DNA of 32,272 nucleotides from Betaproteobacteria bacterium RIFCSPLOWO2_12_FULL_62_58 (lineage in GTDB: Bacteria > Pseudomonadota > Gammaproteobacteria > Burkholderiales > SG8-41): positions 1 through 32,272 of the forward strand of contig MERI01000205.1 in assembly GCA_001772005.1 (NCBI GenBank). Direction: 5' to 3'. The first letter of the stretch is position 1. Each line of letters starts with the position of its first letter. Shown piece by piece: positions 1-8,122 of the stretch. Both the position numbers and the translations under genes were made by a program. Under the pieces are notes generated by a model, which did no database searches, was not told where the DNA came from, and saw nothing but the letters and a program-made list of their open reading frames with translations.

Positions 1-107
1 CTACTCCTCTTCATTGGCATTATCGCCGTTACGATGGAGCAGTTCATCCACTTAACGAAGCCCAAAATTCTGTCCAAAAAAGCGAGGCCACCTCTTTTGG
101 CATTTAA
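1..107 (+). CDS. Possible 3' end of an upstream cassette gene (partial)
   Basis: Two frames are open here and I cannot choose between them. Frame 3 ends with TAA at 105-107, inside the candidate attC R'' box, which is where cassette genes often stop and where the next gene (202-1017) also stops. Frame 1 stays open to 189 and begins with a hydrophobic run (LLLFIGIIAVT), but it would read through the recombination-site-like structure. No product can be named. The region is included because the position of the frame-3 stop fits the cassette model. Confidence 0.2.
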   Translation, partial: TPLHWHYRRYDGAVHPLNEAQNSVQKSEATSFGI

Positions 108-179
108 CCACCCGTTCGAGATCGACGCTTGTCAGCGGCACCGCGTGCCGGGGTGCGCGGCCCAACGGGAACGTTATGT
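102..179 (+). other. Candidate integron attC recombination site 1
   Basis: ATTTAAC at 102-108 fits the R'' consensus RYYYAAC. CCCGTT at 111-116 is exactly complementary to AACGGG at 164-169, which fits L''/L'. GTTATGT at 173-179 occupies the R' position. Read as a folded strand, AAC pairs with GTT and CCCGTT with AACGGG with unequal spacers, the imperfect hairpin typical of attC. The 78-bp length is in the usual attC range. The R' box differs from strict GTTRRRY at one position. The site lies directly before the GTG start of the next gene. Confidence 0.5.
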
Positions 180-201
180 CTTTCCATAGTGAGTCTCAAC
201 C

Positions 202-1017
202 GTGACCGAACAGCAAGCAGTCACCGTACCTAGCCCCGTAGAGTTTTTTCTCAATGTCCCTCTCTACGAGATCTTCCCCTACGACGGGGACTCTGCGCCG
301 CTGGTTTGGAACGTCGAATACTTCGAAGGAACTCTCGACTCCTACTGTCATGAGTGTGGCGCACATAGCATCTTCGACAGGACGCCGAAGGATAAGCACT
401 ACGATTTAAAGAAGTCCACTTACGACCATGTCTTTGCGGTGGAGTTGACGTGTACGCGCAACCGCAAACACACATTGTTCTTTCTATTCAAGGCATGGAA
501 GAAAACAGTGCAGAAGGTTGGCCAATACCCATCAATCGCTGACCTTAACCTATTTGACGTCAAAACATATTCCGCAGTCCTACCGAAAGAGCAGTTCCGA
601 GAATTCACTCGTGCAATTGGTTTGTCCGCTCATGGCATCGGCGTTGGCTCATTCGTTTACCTGAGACGAATTTTTGAGTCCCTAATCGCGGAAGCATATG
701 CCTTGGAGCGTGCGGCAGAAAACTGGGATGAGGCTCAATATCAACAGAGCCGAATGTCGGAAAAGATTGAAATACTGAAAGCGCGTTTGCCAGATTTTCT
801 CGTTCACAATCGAGGTTTGTACGGAATCCTCAGCAAAGGCATCCACGAACTCACAGAGAATGAGTGTTTGAAGGCTTTCCCCATCGTCAAAGTCGGTATC
901 GAAATCATTCTAGACGCCAAACTGGAACAGCTTCAAAGAACCAGGAAGCAACGTGAGGCAGAAAAAGCAATTCAAGCACTCGCCTCATCTGTTTCAAATA
1001 ATGGAAGTCAGACATAA
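202..1017 (+). CDS. Conserved hypothetical cassette protein with CxxC motif
   Basis: This is a 271-aa protein with a GTG start at 202, 22 bases after the candidate attC R' box. The N-terminal half has a CHECG (CxxC) motif near residue 50 and another Cys near residue 84, so a metal-binding fold is possible. The C-terminal third is helical and charged, with an LSKGIHELTENEC stretch of the kind seen in DUF4145-like proteins of unknown function. There is no signal peptide or membrane segment. The stop codon TAA (1015-1017) lies inside ACATAAC, the reverse complement of the cassette's own first bases. Base composition looks more AT-rich than the dsr region. I do not recognise a function; defence or stress roles are common for integron cassettes, but nothing here shows one. 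Confidence 0.75.
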   Translation: MTEQQAVTVPSPVEFFLNVPLYEIFPYDGDSAPLVWNVEYFEGTLDSYCHECGAHSIFDRTPKDKHYDLKKSTYDHVFAVELTCTRNRKHTLFFLFKAWKKTVQKVGQYPSIADLNLFDVKTYSAVLPKEQFREFTRAIGLSAHGIGVGSFVYLRRIFESLIAEAYALERAAENWDEAQYQQSRMSEKIEILKARLPDFLVHNRGLYGILSKGIHELTENECLKAFPIVKVGIEIILDAKLEQLQRTRKQREAEKAIQALASSVSNNGSQT

Positions 1018-1214
1018 CACGGCAGTCACCCGGGCGCTGCGCGATAGAAGCGCGCAGCGCCGGTTACTTCCACGTGTGTGCCGGGCATGGCACGGAACTA
1101 ACGGGGAGCAAGTCCTCGAACCAGGTAAAGGAGGAGCCGAAGGTTAGGAGAAGGGCAAGCCGCGCACTTCAGTCAACCATTTCGCGCACCTGCGGTTGGG
1201 CGCGGACGTTCGAT
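1012..1214 (+). other. Candidate attC-like region between cassette genes
   Basis: No gene is seen between the stop at 1017 and the start at 1221. ACATAAC (1012-1018) is the exact reverse complement of GTTATGT (173-179). It is followed by an 11-bp perfect stem, 1033-1043 with 1051-1061, around loop ATAGAAG, and imperfect pairing extends outward to about 1012 and 1078. A second possible site lies at 1171-1214: AGTCAAC (1171-1177) and GTTCGAT (1208-1214), with CGCGC/GCGCG arms between them. At 203 bp the stretch is too long for one attC, so it may hold two sites and a tiny gene-less cassette, or a degraded one. Confidence 0.4.
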
Positions 1215-1220
1215 CAAGAG

Positions 1221-2141
1221 ATGAAAGAGATCAATCCATCGGCGGCGTTCTTCGTCAAACTGGGCTCCGGTGGTCACTGGGAAGCCGACTGCCTACAAAA
1301 GGATCACACTCTTCGGCTCGGCTTCGACGAGACCGATCACGCCGCCTGCATGAGAGGCGACTGGCAGAAAATCAGAAATGATCTTCTGGGAGAGGGCCGC
1401 GCGAAGGGAAAGGCGACGGAAATAGCGAACGAGATTCGGTACTTCTACGAGGCAGACGAAAACACCCTGTGGGTGACATTCTTCGGCAATCGGATGTGGT
1501 GGGCGTTTGCGAGAAGAGAGGTCACTCGACTTCCCGACGGCAGCAAGACAAGGAGTGTCATCGCCAAATGGCGGAGTACTGACCTTCAAGGAAACAGCCT
1601 TTCGCTGGAGAAGATCAGCGGACGATTTCTTCAGGTTCGTCGATTCCAAGGGACCATATGCTCCGTCGATCTCGAATACGCCAAGAACAAGATCAACGGC
1701 AAGAAGCCTGCAGTGGTGGGGGAGGCGGAGGCCGCGATGCGCGACCTTGAAACCCGGCTTGTTCCTCTGATTCGAGCCTTGTCGTGGAAGGACTTCGAGC
1801 TTCTTGTTGACCTTATCTTCTCGAACGCTGGTTGGCAAAGAATCAGCGTTCTGGGCAAGACTGAGAAGACACTCGACATCGACCTTCGAGCACCGGTCAC
1901 GGGCGAACGGGTCATGGTTCAGGTCAAGTCCGCATCCGACAAGCAAGAGTACTCCCGCTATCATGAAGAGTTCTTGCAAGCAAAGGACTTCTCTCGACTG
2001 TTCTACGTCGTCCATTCGCCATCCCCCGACCTGGCTGACGTTCCCGCGCTTCCGAACTCGACAATCATCTACGCACCTTCGCTGGCGCAAATGGTTGTCA
2101 ACGCGGGGCTGTCAAGGTGGCTGATAGAGAAGAACACATGA
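1221..2141 (+). CDS. Mrr-like PD-(D/E)XK nuclease with N-terminal unknown domain
   Basis: This is a 306-aa protein starting at ATG 1221, preceded by AAGAG and 6 bases after a GTTCGAT box. A longer in-frame start at 1074 exists but would run through the recombination-site-like region. The C-terminal ~110 residues read as a restriction-endonuclease-like fold: a WKDFELLVDLIFSNAGW helix, then D-x-D (DIDLRAP), a spacer, and a VMVQVKS strand giving the D...QxK signature of Mrr-type nucleases. The N-terminal ~180 residues are rich in aromatic residues and beta strands (LWVTFFGNRMWWAFARR) and might bind or read DNA, as PUA/EVE-like domains do; that is inference. A probable restriction or defence nuclease. 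No methyltransferase is adjacent. Confidence 0.65.
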   Translation: MKEINPSAAFFVKLGSGGHWEADCLQKDHTLRLGFDETDHAACMRGDWQKIRNDLLGEGRAKGKATEIANEIRYFYEADENTLWVTFFGNRMWWAFARREVTRLPDGSKTRSVIAKWRSTDLQGNSLSLEKISGRFLQVRRFQGTICSVDLEYAKNKINGKKPAVVGEAEAAMRDLETRLVPLIRALSWKDFELLVDLIFSNAGWQRISVLGKTEKTLDIDLRAPVTGERVMVQVKSASDKQEYSRYHEEFLQAKDFSRLFYVVHSPSPDLADVPALPNSTIIYAPSLAQMVVNAGLSRWLIEKNT

Positions 2142-2143
2142 TC

Positions 2144-2254
2144 ATCGAACAAACGCATGGAGCACTACGGCGTGCCCGCGGCGGGCACGCCGAGGCTCAT
2201 GCGTGACGTGAGGCCTCAAGGAACAATCACGCGACAATGGGCTCCACGTTAGGC
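2144..2254 (+). other. Candidate integron attC recombination site 3
   Basis: ATCGAAC at 2144-2150 is the exact reverse complement of GTTCGAT at 1208-1214, the start of the same putative cassette. TGGAGC (2158-2163) pairs with GCTCCA (2241-2246). GTTAGGC (2248-2254) is a textbook R' box. A central perfect 10-bp stem, 2169-2178 with 2182-2191, carries a CGG loop. The 111-bp length is acceptable for attC. The next gene starts 10 bases after the R' box, the short leader usual in cassettes. Confidence 0.5.
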
Positions 2255-2263
2255 GTCACGCAC

Positions 2264-2776
2264 ATGAGTGAGAAGCAAGCGATCGAGCGGGGAACCGCTG
2301 AGGGCTTCCTCGTTCTCTACAACCAGCTCCTTGGCACAGACTTCAGGATCGTGGAGATGGGAGACGCGCCCGATGCTCGCTGCGCGGACTCACACGGGAA
2401 CGCGCTGAATCTCGAAATCACTACGACGGAAGATCGTCCGGGGGACATCAAAGCTCTTCTGGGTCGGTCCAATAGTCGGAGCGTAGAGGCCCTTCGGGCT
2501 CACGTTGATCGCGTCGCGCGAGGCGAGGAACGTCCTCAGTTCAGCAGCCTTTCTGACGAGGTGAGCGACCACCTTGTCAAGAGGCTCAAAAGCAAGATGA
2601 AGAACGACTACGGATCGAACGCAGCCCTTGTCGTTCGAGATTCATCGGGTGTCGACTGGGACTGGGACGAGGTAAATCCAGCCATCCGTAGCCGAGTCGA
2701 TTTAACGAAAAACCCGTTCGGTCGAGGAATCTGGTTGCTGTCCCGCGTCAAGGACCGCTTGTTTCAGATCGCATGA
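2264..2776 (+). CDS. Hypothetical cassette protein, possible PD-(D/E)XK-like fold
   Basis: This is a 170-aa protein. I chose ATG 2264 (MSEKQAIERG) over the in-frame ATG at 2237 because GTTAGGC at 2248-2254 marks the likely cassette boundary and the longer start would lie upstream of it. A PDARC...ALNLEITTTE stretch near residues 38-60 has the PD-(x)n-E-x-T spacing of small PD-(D/E)XK nuclease-like domains, but the usual lysine is replaced by Thr, so activity is uncertain. The remainder is charged and helical with no membrane segment. It is convergent with cobA. The function is unknown. Confidence 0.65.
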   Translation: MSEKQAIERGTAEGFLVLYNQLLGTDFRIVEMGDAPDARCADSHGNALNLEITTTEDRPGDIKALLGRSNSRSVEALRAHVDRVARGEERPQFSSLSDEVSDHLVKRLKSKMKNDYGSNAALVVRDSSGVDWDWDEVNPAIRSRVDLTKNPFGRGIWLLSRVKDRLFQIA

Positions 2777-2990
2777 ACCGGTGGTCAGCCCCGTGATGAC
2801 CCCCAAATTCGAGAGGGACGCATCGCCAGCAACGCTCCGCTTGCCGGCTCACGCTCCTCAATTGGAGCGTTGAGGCTGTAGAAAAACCCTCACCGAGAAT
2901 TTTTGGAAAACTTCGACAAAACGAGACCGCTCAGAACACCCTGTACCGAACGATCGCATGACTCGGAGGGCCACCCTTAGAACAAAACGC
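2777..2990. other. Intergenic region at the end of the cassette-like array
   Basis: No gene is seen between the third cassette gene and cobA. CAACGCTCC near 2832 is complementary to GGAGCGTTG near 2864, and a second CGCTCC near 2855 can pair with the same arm around loop TCAATT, so alternative hairpins are possible. The structure ends in GTTGAGG, close to an attC R' box, and could be a degenerate terminal attC or a bidirectional terminator between convergent genes. There is no convincing T-run. Confidence 0.35.
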
Positions 2991-3827
2991 TCAGCCGTGC
3001 TGTTCTTCCGGTACTGCGGAGTCGAGCTGCTCACCCTCCATCTCGAACCACGACAATTTGCTGCGCAGGCTGACGACACTGCCGACGATGATCAGCGTTG
3101 GCGGCGCGAATTGCGCGGCAGCGGCAAGCGCGGGCAGCGTTTTCAGCGTGCCTGTCAGCACGCGCTGGTTATCAGTCGTACCCTGCTGCACAATCGCGGC
3201 CGGCGTCGTCGCGGTGAGTCCGTGTGCGATGAGCTGCTCGCAAAGTACCGGCAAGCCGAGCAGTCCCATGTAAATCACCACCGTCTGGCTCGGCCGCGCC
3301 AGCGCATTCCAATCCAGATTCATGCTGCCATCCTTCAAATGGCCGGTGACAAATACACAGGATTGCGCATGATCCCGGTGCGTCAACGGGATGCCCGCGT
3401 ATGCAGCAACACCCGAAGCCGCCGTAATCCCCGGCACGACCTCGAACGGAATGCCCTGCCCCGACAGTGTTTCGATTTCCTCGCCGCCGCGACCGAAGAT
3501 GAACGGGTCCCCGCCTTTCAGCCGCACCACCCGCTTGCACTGCCGCGCGAGCTGCACGAGCAAATCGCTGATCGCCTGCTGCGGCATGGTGTGCCGCCCG
3601 CAGCGCTTGCCGACGTAGATGCGTTCGGCATCCGCACGGGCCAGTTCCACAATCGCGGGTGCGACGAGGTTGTCATAGACGACGACGTCGGCCTGTTCCA
3701 GCAGCCGTGCTGCGCGCAACGTAAGCAGTTCGGGATTCCCCGGACCGGCCCCGACCAGATATACCGCTCCGCGCTGCGCCGGCGCATGCTGTGGAACACG
3801 CTTCAGGAAACCTGCTCGTGAGTTCAT
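2991..3827 (-). CDS. cobA: Uroporphyrinogen-III C-methyltransferase (SUMT)
   Basis: This is a 278-aa enzyme that uses S-adenosylmethionine to methylate uroporphyrinogen III at C2 and C7, giving precorrin-2, the precursor of siroheme and cobalamin. It has the family start [18 protein letters not shown], the YVGKRCGRH region, [16 protein letters not shown] and [21 protein letters not shown], all diagnostic of SUMT. The length fits stand-alone CobA rather than the CysG fusion. ATG 3827 was chosen because homology begins about 20 residues later and an upstream in-frame start would overlap the preceding gene. It lies 79 bases after the flavoprotein gene at the end of the dsr run, where it can supply siroheme precursor for DsrAB. 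Confidence 0.92.
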   Translation of the reverse strand: MNSRAGFLKRVPQHAPAQRGAVYLVGAGPGNPELLTLRAARLLEQADVVVYDNLVAPAIVELARADAERIYVGKRCGRHTMPQQAISDLLVQLARQCKRVVRLKGGDPFIFGRGGEEIETLSGQGIPFEVVPGITAASGVAAYAGIPLTHRDHAQSCVFVTGHLKDGSMNLDWNALARPSQTVVIYMGLLGLPVLCEQLIAHGLTATTPAAIVQQGTTDNQRVLTGTLKTLPALAAAAQFAPPTLIIVGSVVSLRSKLSWFEMEGEQLDSAVPEEQHG

Positions 3828-3906
3828 TATTGACGCATCTCGCACAACACGGTTGGCCGGTATCGACTCATTGCTGCCGCCTGGGAATGTAGCGCACGAC
3901 GGGTGC

Positions 3907-5355
3907 TCATCGCTGGCCGGCGAAAATCCCGGCGGGGAAAATGGTTTTCTCCGACCTTGCAAGCGCCGCAGCGTAAGGATCGACCGCCGTCTCGAGCTCC
4001 TCGCACCACGACGGGTGGCTGTAGCTCATGTCCCTCAGAAACCACAACCCGCGCGCCGACTGGCACGCTGCCGCCAGCATGTGGATTTGCTCGCCGGCTT
4101 CGGGCCCGACGATGCAGCCGCCGAGCAGCTGTCCCGTTTCGGCATCGTGCACGACTTCGATATAGCCCTCGTAATCATGATGGGCGCGCGCCTTTCCCGA
4201 GCCACCGAGACTCGACAGCGCCACTTCGGGCTCGAATCCTGCGGCTTCGGCGAGATCTTCGGTGAGCCCGACTGCGGCGATTTCCAGCGCTGAATCGATG
4301 ACCACCGGCACCTTGTGATAATTCGCGCGCATCCGGTTGCCGTTGATCGCGTTGGCTGCGGCGACCTTGGCGTCGTGCAATGCGGCGTTCGCGGTCATCG
4401 GACCCGGCTTCACGTCCCCGACCGCGTAAATGCCCGCCGCACTGGTTTCCAGGTATTCGGATACCTGCACGAATCCCTCTTCGTCCACCGCGACGCCGGC
4501 TTCGCGCAAGCCAAGCCCGTCAACACGCGGCTGCCTGCCGACCGCGACCAGGACTTTGGCGAACTTGCCGGTGTAGCCATCGCTGAGATTCACGCCGATC
4601 CCGTCGCATGCCGCCGTCCAGCTCGACACCGATGCGTTGAGGCGCACTTCGATGCCGATGCGGGCAAACTTGCGCTCCAGCATGGCGCTCGCCCGCTCCG
4701 GAATGCGCGGCCGATCGAGTAACCGGTCGCGCTGTTCCACGATGCACACACGCGAGCCGAACTGGTGCAGCAGGAATCCAAGCTCGACGCCGATTGCGCC
4801 GCCGCCGATGCACAGCACCAACTCCGGCAGCTCCGTCAGGCTCAACATGAAATCGCTCGAGTTCAGGATGCGCTCGCCGTCGGTCGGGCAGGTTTCGAGC
4901 TGCCGCGGCGTGGAACCGGTGGCAAGAATGATGCGCCCGGCCTGGATGATGTGCGGCGCCTCGGTGTGCGCCGCGCCGTGCGTGGTCGAACGCAGCGCCA
5001 CGCGCTGCCCGCCGAGCAACTGTGCCTCGGCTCTAAACACCCGTACCCCGAGGCGTTTCAGCCACATCGAAAAATTGTCGCGAATGCCAGAAACGACCGC
5101 GTTCTTGTGCGCCGCCGCGGCACGAAAATCCCCGCGCACCCGGCCGACCAGCCCGCGATCCTGCAGGTTGTTCACGTCCTCGATCAGCGTCGCCAGATGC
5201 AGCAGCGTCTTCTTCGGAATGCAGCCCTGGTTCAGGCAGGTGCCGCCGGGCTGGGCTCTTTCCACCAGAGCGACCTTGGCGCCGAGATGCGCCGCGGTCA
5301 GCGCGGCCTTGTAGCCGCCCGGCCCGCTGCCGATGACGATCAGATCGAAGTTCAT
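3907..5355 (-). CDS. lpdA: Dihydrolipoamide dehydrogenase-like flavoprotein
   Basis: This is a 482-aa FAD/NAD-dependent disulfide oxidoreductase. An N-terminal FAD fold ([21 protein letters not shown]) is followed by the redox disulfide in [13 protein letters not shown], a central NAD fold ([19 protein letters not shown]), an IYAVGDV FAD motif and a C-terminal dimer domain with HPSWCEE, which keeps the His-Glu pair of the family. No lipoyl protein or 2-oxoacid dehydrogenase gene is nearby. The gene sits 16 bases after dsrN, so its likely partner is a sulfur-oxidation disulfide or a lipoate-like carrier rather than pyruvate dehydrogenase; that is inference from position. It is not DsrL, which is present separately. 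Confidence 0.85.
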   Translation of the reverse strand: MNFDLIVIGSGPGGYKAALTAAHLGAKVALVERAQPGGTCLNQGCIPKKTLLHLATLIEDVNNLQDRGLVGRVRGDFRAAAAHKNAVVSGIRDNFSMWLKRLGVRVFRAEAQLLGGQRVALRSTTHGAAHTEAPHIIQAGRIILATGSTPRQLETCPTDGERILNSSDFMLSLTELPELVLCIGGGAIGVELGFLLHQFGSRVCIVEQRDRLLDRPRIPERASAMLERKFARIGIEVRLNASVSSWTAACDGIGVNLSDGYTGKFAKVLVAVGRQPRVDGLGLREAGVAVDEEGFVQVSEYLETSAAGIYAVGDVKPGPMTANAALHDAKVAAANAINGNRMRANYHKVPVVIDSALEIAAVGLTEDLAEAAGFEPEVALSSLGGSGKARAHHDYEGYIEVVHDAETGQLLGGCIVGPEAGEQIHMLAAACQSARGLWFLRDMSYSHPSWCEELETAVDPYAAALARSEKTIFPAGIFAGQR

Positions 5356-5371
5356 TGCGCTTGAGCGCTGC

Positions 5372-6829
5372 TCAGCAAACCGGTTCCGGCTCGCGCTTCA
5401 CGGCGGCCGCGGCGGACTGCCGGGCGCCGGCTTTGATGCGCCGCGCGAACGCAACGAAGCGCTGCGCCCAGTTGTGCGCGCCGACGCTGCGCAGATGGGC
5501 GTAACAGGCAAACACGTTGTGGCACGTGATGCCGTCGCGCCGGCCGTCGATACCGAACCCGCGCAGCACTTCGTAGCCGAAGCTCACGCCGGCGCCGATG
5601 TTCTCAAGCGTTGAATAGTGGAATTCGTGGGCGGCAACTTCGCCGCCGTTACCTGCCGCGCCAAGTTGCGGCCAGGGATGGCGGTCCGTCTCGCGCAGGC
5701 GCACGTAGCCGCGGCCCGCCGGCTTGTCGTGCATCACCACGTCCGCGGGGATCACTCCCGTCATTTGCCGCGTGACGCCGTTCCAACTGATGCTGCGCGC
5801 GAGATACATGAGCCCGCCGCATTCGGCGTAGACCGGCAGCCCGCCCAGCGCCGCGCGCCGGATGTCCGCCCGCAGCGCGGCATTCGCCTCCAGTTCCTGC
5901 ATCAGGCGTTCGGGGAATCCGCCGCCGATGAACAGCGCGTCGAGCGCCGGCAGCCGCGAATCGCGCAGCGTATCGACCGGCACCAGTTGCGCACCTGCTT
6001 GCCTGAGCGCTTCCAGGTCATCGGCGTAATAAAAACCGAACGCGCGGTCGCGCGCCCAGCCGATGCGCAGGTCGGCGGCCGGCGCGGATGCCGCGGCGGC
6101 GACCGCCGCAGCACTTCCACGCCTGCGCATCGGTGGCAGCCATCCCGCGATTTCAAGCACGCGGTCGAGATCCACCTGCCTCGCCACCGCAGCGCCGATC
6201 TCGCCGATTTTCGCGGAGGCTTCGGCGCTCTCGTTGCTCGGCATCAGGCCGAGATGGCGTTCGACGATTTCGATGCGGGCATCGTGATGCACCGCGCCGA
6301 CCACCGGCACGTCGGTGTAGTGCTCGATCACCGCGCGCAGCTTGGCCTCGTGCCGCGCGCCGCCGAGATTGTTGAGAACCACGCCGGCAATGTTGATGTC
6401 GCGGTCGAAAGCCTGAAAGCCGAGGATCAGCGGCGCGATGCCGCGCGTCATGCCGCGCGCGTCGATCACCAGCACCACCGGCGCGCGCAGCAGCGCAGCC
6501 AGCGCCGCATTGCTGTTGCTGCCGTCGAGGTCGAGGCCATCGTAGAGCCCCTTGTTGCCCTCGATCAGCGCGAGATCTGCGTCGGCCGCGTGGCGCTCGA
6601 AATAGGCGGTGATTTCGGCGCGCTCCATCAGGTAGAAATCCAGATTGCGGCAGGTCCTGCCGGCGGCGGCCGACAACCACATCGGATCGATGTAATCCGG
6701 CCCTTTCTTGAATGGCTGCAGCGCGATACCGCGGTCGCGCAGCGCTTGGCACAAGCCGATGCTGATCGTGGTCTTGCCCGAGGACTTGTGGGCCGCCGAA
6801 ATCAGCAACCGGGGATGATGGCGATTCAT
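5372..6829 (-). CDS. dsrN: DsrN, siroheme amidase (cobyrinate a,c-diamide synthase family)
   Basis: This is a 485-aa glutamine- and ATP-dependent amidotransferase of the CobB/CbiA family. In the dsr context it makes siroamide by amidating the siroheme of DsrAB. The N-terminal P-loop-like LLISAAHKSSGKTTISIGL and the KKGPDYIDPMW motif bind nucleotide and substrate. The C-terminal glutaminase domain carries the Cys nucleophile in VYAECGGLMYL and a late His in HEFHYS. ATG 6829 is chosen because the P-loop follows within 10 residues; upstream sequence in this frame is Arg-rich and overlaps dsrP. It lies 28 bases after dsrP. Confidence 0.92.
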   Translation of the reverse strand: MNRHHPRLLISAAHKSSGKTTISIGLCQALRDRGIALQPFKKGPDYIDPMWLSAAAGRTCRNLDFYLMERAEITAYFERHAADADLALIEGNKGLYDGLDLDGSNSNAALAALLRAPVVLVIDARGMTRGIAPLILGFQAFDRDINIAGVVLNNLGGARHEAKLRAVIEHYTDVPVVGAVHHDARIEIVERHLGLMPSNESAEASAKIGEIGAAVARQVDLDRVLEIAGWLPPMRRRGSAAAVAAAASAPAADLRIGWARDRAFGFYYADDLEALRQAGAQLVPVDTLRDSRLPALDALFIGGGFPERLMQELEANAALRADIRRAALGGLPVYAECGGLMYLARSISWNGVTRQMTGVIPADVVMHDKPAGRGYVRLRETDRHPWPQLGAAGNGGEVAAHEFHYSTLENIGAGVSFGYEVLRGFGIDGRRDGITCHNVFACYAHLRSVGAHNWAQRFVAFARRIKAGARQSAAAAVKREPEPVC

Positions 6830-6857
6830 ATTGATGATCCGCTTCAGCCGGCGTTTC

Positions 6858-8072
6858 TTACGCCGCTTTCGCCTCCAGCGTATCGACCAGCCGCGAGTCC
6901 AGGCTCTCCGGCAGGAATCGCAGCAGCTTGACCGCCAGCAACACGATGATCGCGGCCACCGCAACACCACCCAACGCCAGCATGATCTCGGGCGCGCTCG
7001 GCGCATACGGGTGCACCACGCCGTCGAAAAAGCTGCTCGATACCTGCATACCCGGGAACAATTGCAGCGGATACGCCTGCCCGCCGATGATCGTCACATA
7101 CATCTGCGCCAATGCGCCCAGCACGACCAGCAGCGCCGCTGCGGCTATCCAGGCGCGCGATTTGTTGAGCGCCGGATGGACGAGAATCGCGAGCGGGGCA
7201 AGGCTGCCGAGCGCGACCTGCCCGACCCAGAACAGGACCGGGTACACGCCGCCTGCCAACAGGATGAATCGTTCGAAATCCTGCTGCTTCGCGACGTAGA
7301 GGTTGGTGAGATGGTGCACCGCCACAAAATACAGCGTGGCGGCGACAAACACGATCAGCAGCCGGTTCAGGCGGGCGAGCACCGCATCGCAGAGCGGCCG
7401 CCCGCTCCAGCGGTACGCCGCGATCAGCACCAGGATATAGACCGCCAGCCCATAGGAGAAGGACATGACGATGAACATCGGCGCGAGCAGCGCCGAGTCA
7501 TACGCCTGGCGCGCCACCAGGAAGCCGAAAATCGAACCGGTGCCGGTGGTCAGCAGCAAGCGCCAGATGAACGCCACCAGTCCCGCCGGCCCGCTGTAGC
7601 CGTTCATGCGCCGCTCCATCAGGGTCCACAAATAGACGGCGACGATCGCGAAAAAGCCGGTGTAGAGGAACACGTTGAGCGCGAATATCGACTTGAAATT
7701 GTAGTAAGTCATGGCGACGATCAGGCGGTCGGCGCGGCCCAAATCGAGCATCAGCACCATCAGCCCGCCCGCCAGCATGGCGATCGCGAGCAAGCCCGAG
7801 AGCGGCGCGAGCGGCTTGTAGAACTTCCTGCCGAACACCGAAGCGATCGAAGCCACGTTGAGAACGCCGGAGGCGGCGACGATCAGGAACACCGCGAACA
7901 CGTGCGGGATGCCCCAGACGATCTGGTTGGTCATGCCGGTGACGATGTGCCCGTAATGCTCTATATAATATGCAGCCGCAAGCCCCGCCAGCGTCACCGC
8001 GCCGAGCGCGCCAAGCAGCGCATAGTAGCCGCGGCTATGGCCGTCGATTTCACGTAACGCGATGGCTGGCAT
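6858..8072 (-). CDS. dsrP: DsrP, NrfD-like integral membrane subunit
   Basis: This is a 404-aa polytopic membrane protein of the NrfD/PsrC family. About ten hydrophobic helices are visible, among them YYALLGALGAVTLAGLAAAY and IPHVFAVFLIVAASG. It is the quinone-interacting membrane anchor of the DsrMKJOP complex, next to the ferredoxin-like DsrO. ATG 8072 gives the family-like N-terminus MPAIALREIDG; the upstream in-frame sequence is repeat-encoded linker. The dsrO-dsrP linker of about 50 bases is an array of degenerate GATTGAG-type heptads. Confidence 0.92.
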   Translation of the reverse strand: MPAIALREIDGHSRGYYALLGALGAVTLAGLAAAYYIEHYGHIVTGMTNQIVWGIPHVFAVFLIVAASGVLNVASIASVFGRKFYKPLAPLSGLLAIAMLAGGLMVLMLDLGRADRLIVAMTYYNFKSIFALNVFLYTGFFAIVAVYLWTLMERRMNGYSGPAGLVAFIWRLLLTTGTGSIFGFLVARQAYDSALLAPMFIVMSFSYGLAVYILVLIAAYRWSGRPLCDAVLARLNRLLIVFVAATLYFVAVHHLTNLYVAKQQDFERFILLAGGVYPVLFWVGQVALGSLAPLAILVHPALNKSRAWIAAAALLVVLGALAQMYVTIIGGQAYPLQLFPGMQVSSSFFDGVVHPYAPSAPEIMLALGGVAVAAIIVLLAVKLLRFLPESLDSRLVDTLEAKAA

Positions 8073-8122
8073 CCTCAACCCTCGATCCTCAATCCTCAAT
8101 CCTTGATCCTCAATCCTGCACC
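8073..8122 (-). repeat. Heptad/octad repeat array between dsrO and dsrP
   Basis: On the plus strand the linker reads as repeated units of the type ATCCTCA and ATCCTTG, about six degenerate copies in 45 bases. A related array (ATCCTCG, ATCCTGA) fills the dsrJ-dsrL linker at about 9374-9411. The same low-complexity filler in two linkers of one operon suggests a dispersed repeat rather than chance. It also places dsrP further from dsrO than the other overlaps in this segment. Confidence 0.6.

Noticed and set aside
1..189. Frame-1 membrane-like peptide running through the left edge
   Set aside because: It is open only because of the short length and would cross the attC-like structure. The frame-3 stop inside the R'' box fits better, but neither is strong.
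953..1147. 64-aa plus-strand frame overlapping the end of the first gene
   Set aside because: It lies across the candidate attC hairpin and is out of frame with the real gene, with no start signal or domain.
2237..2263. Longer N-terminus for the third cassette gene
   Set aside because: The start at 2237 lies before the GTTAGGC box, which would put it outside the putative cassette. ATG 2264 is the better start.
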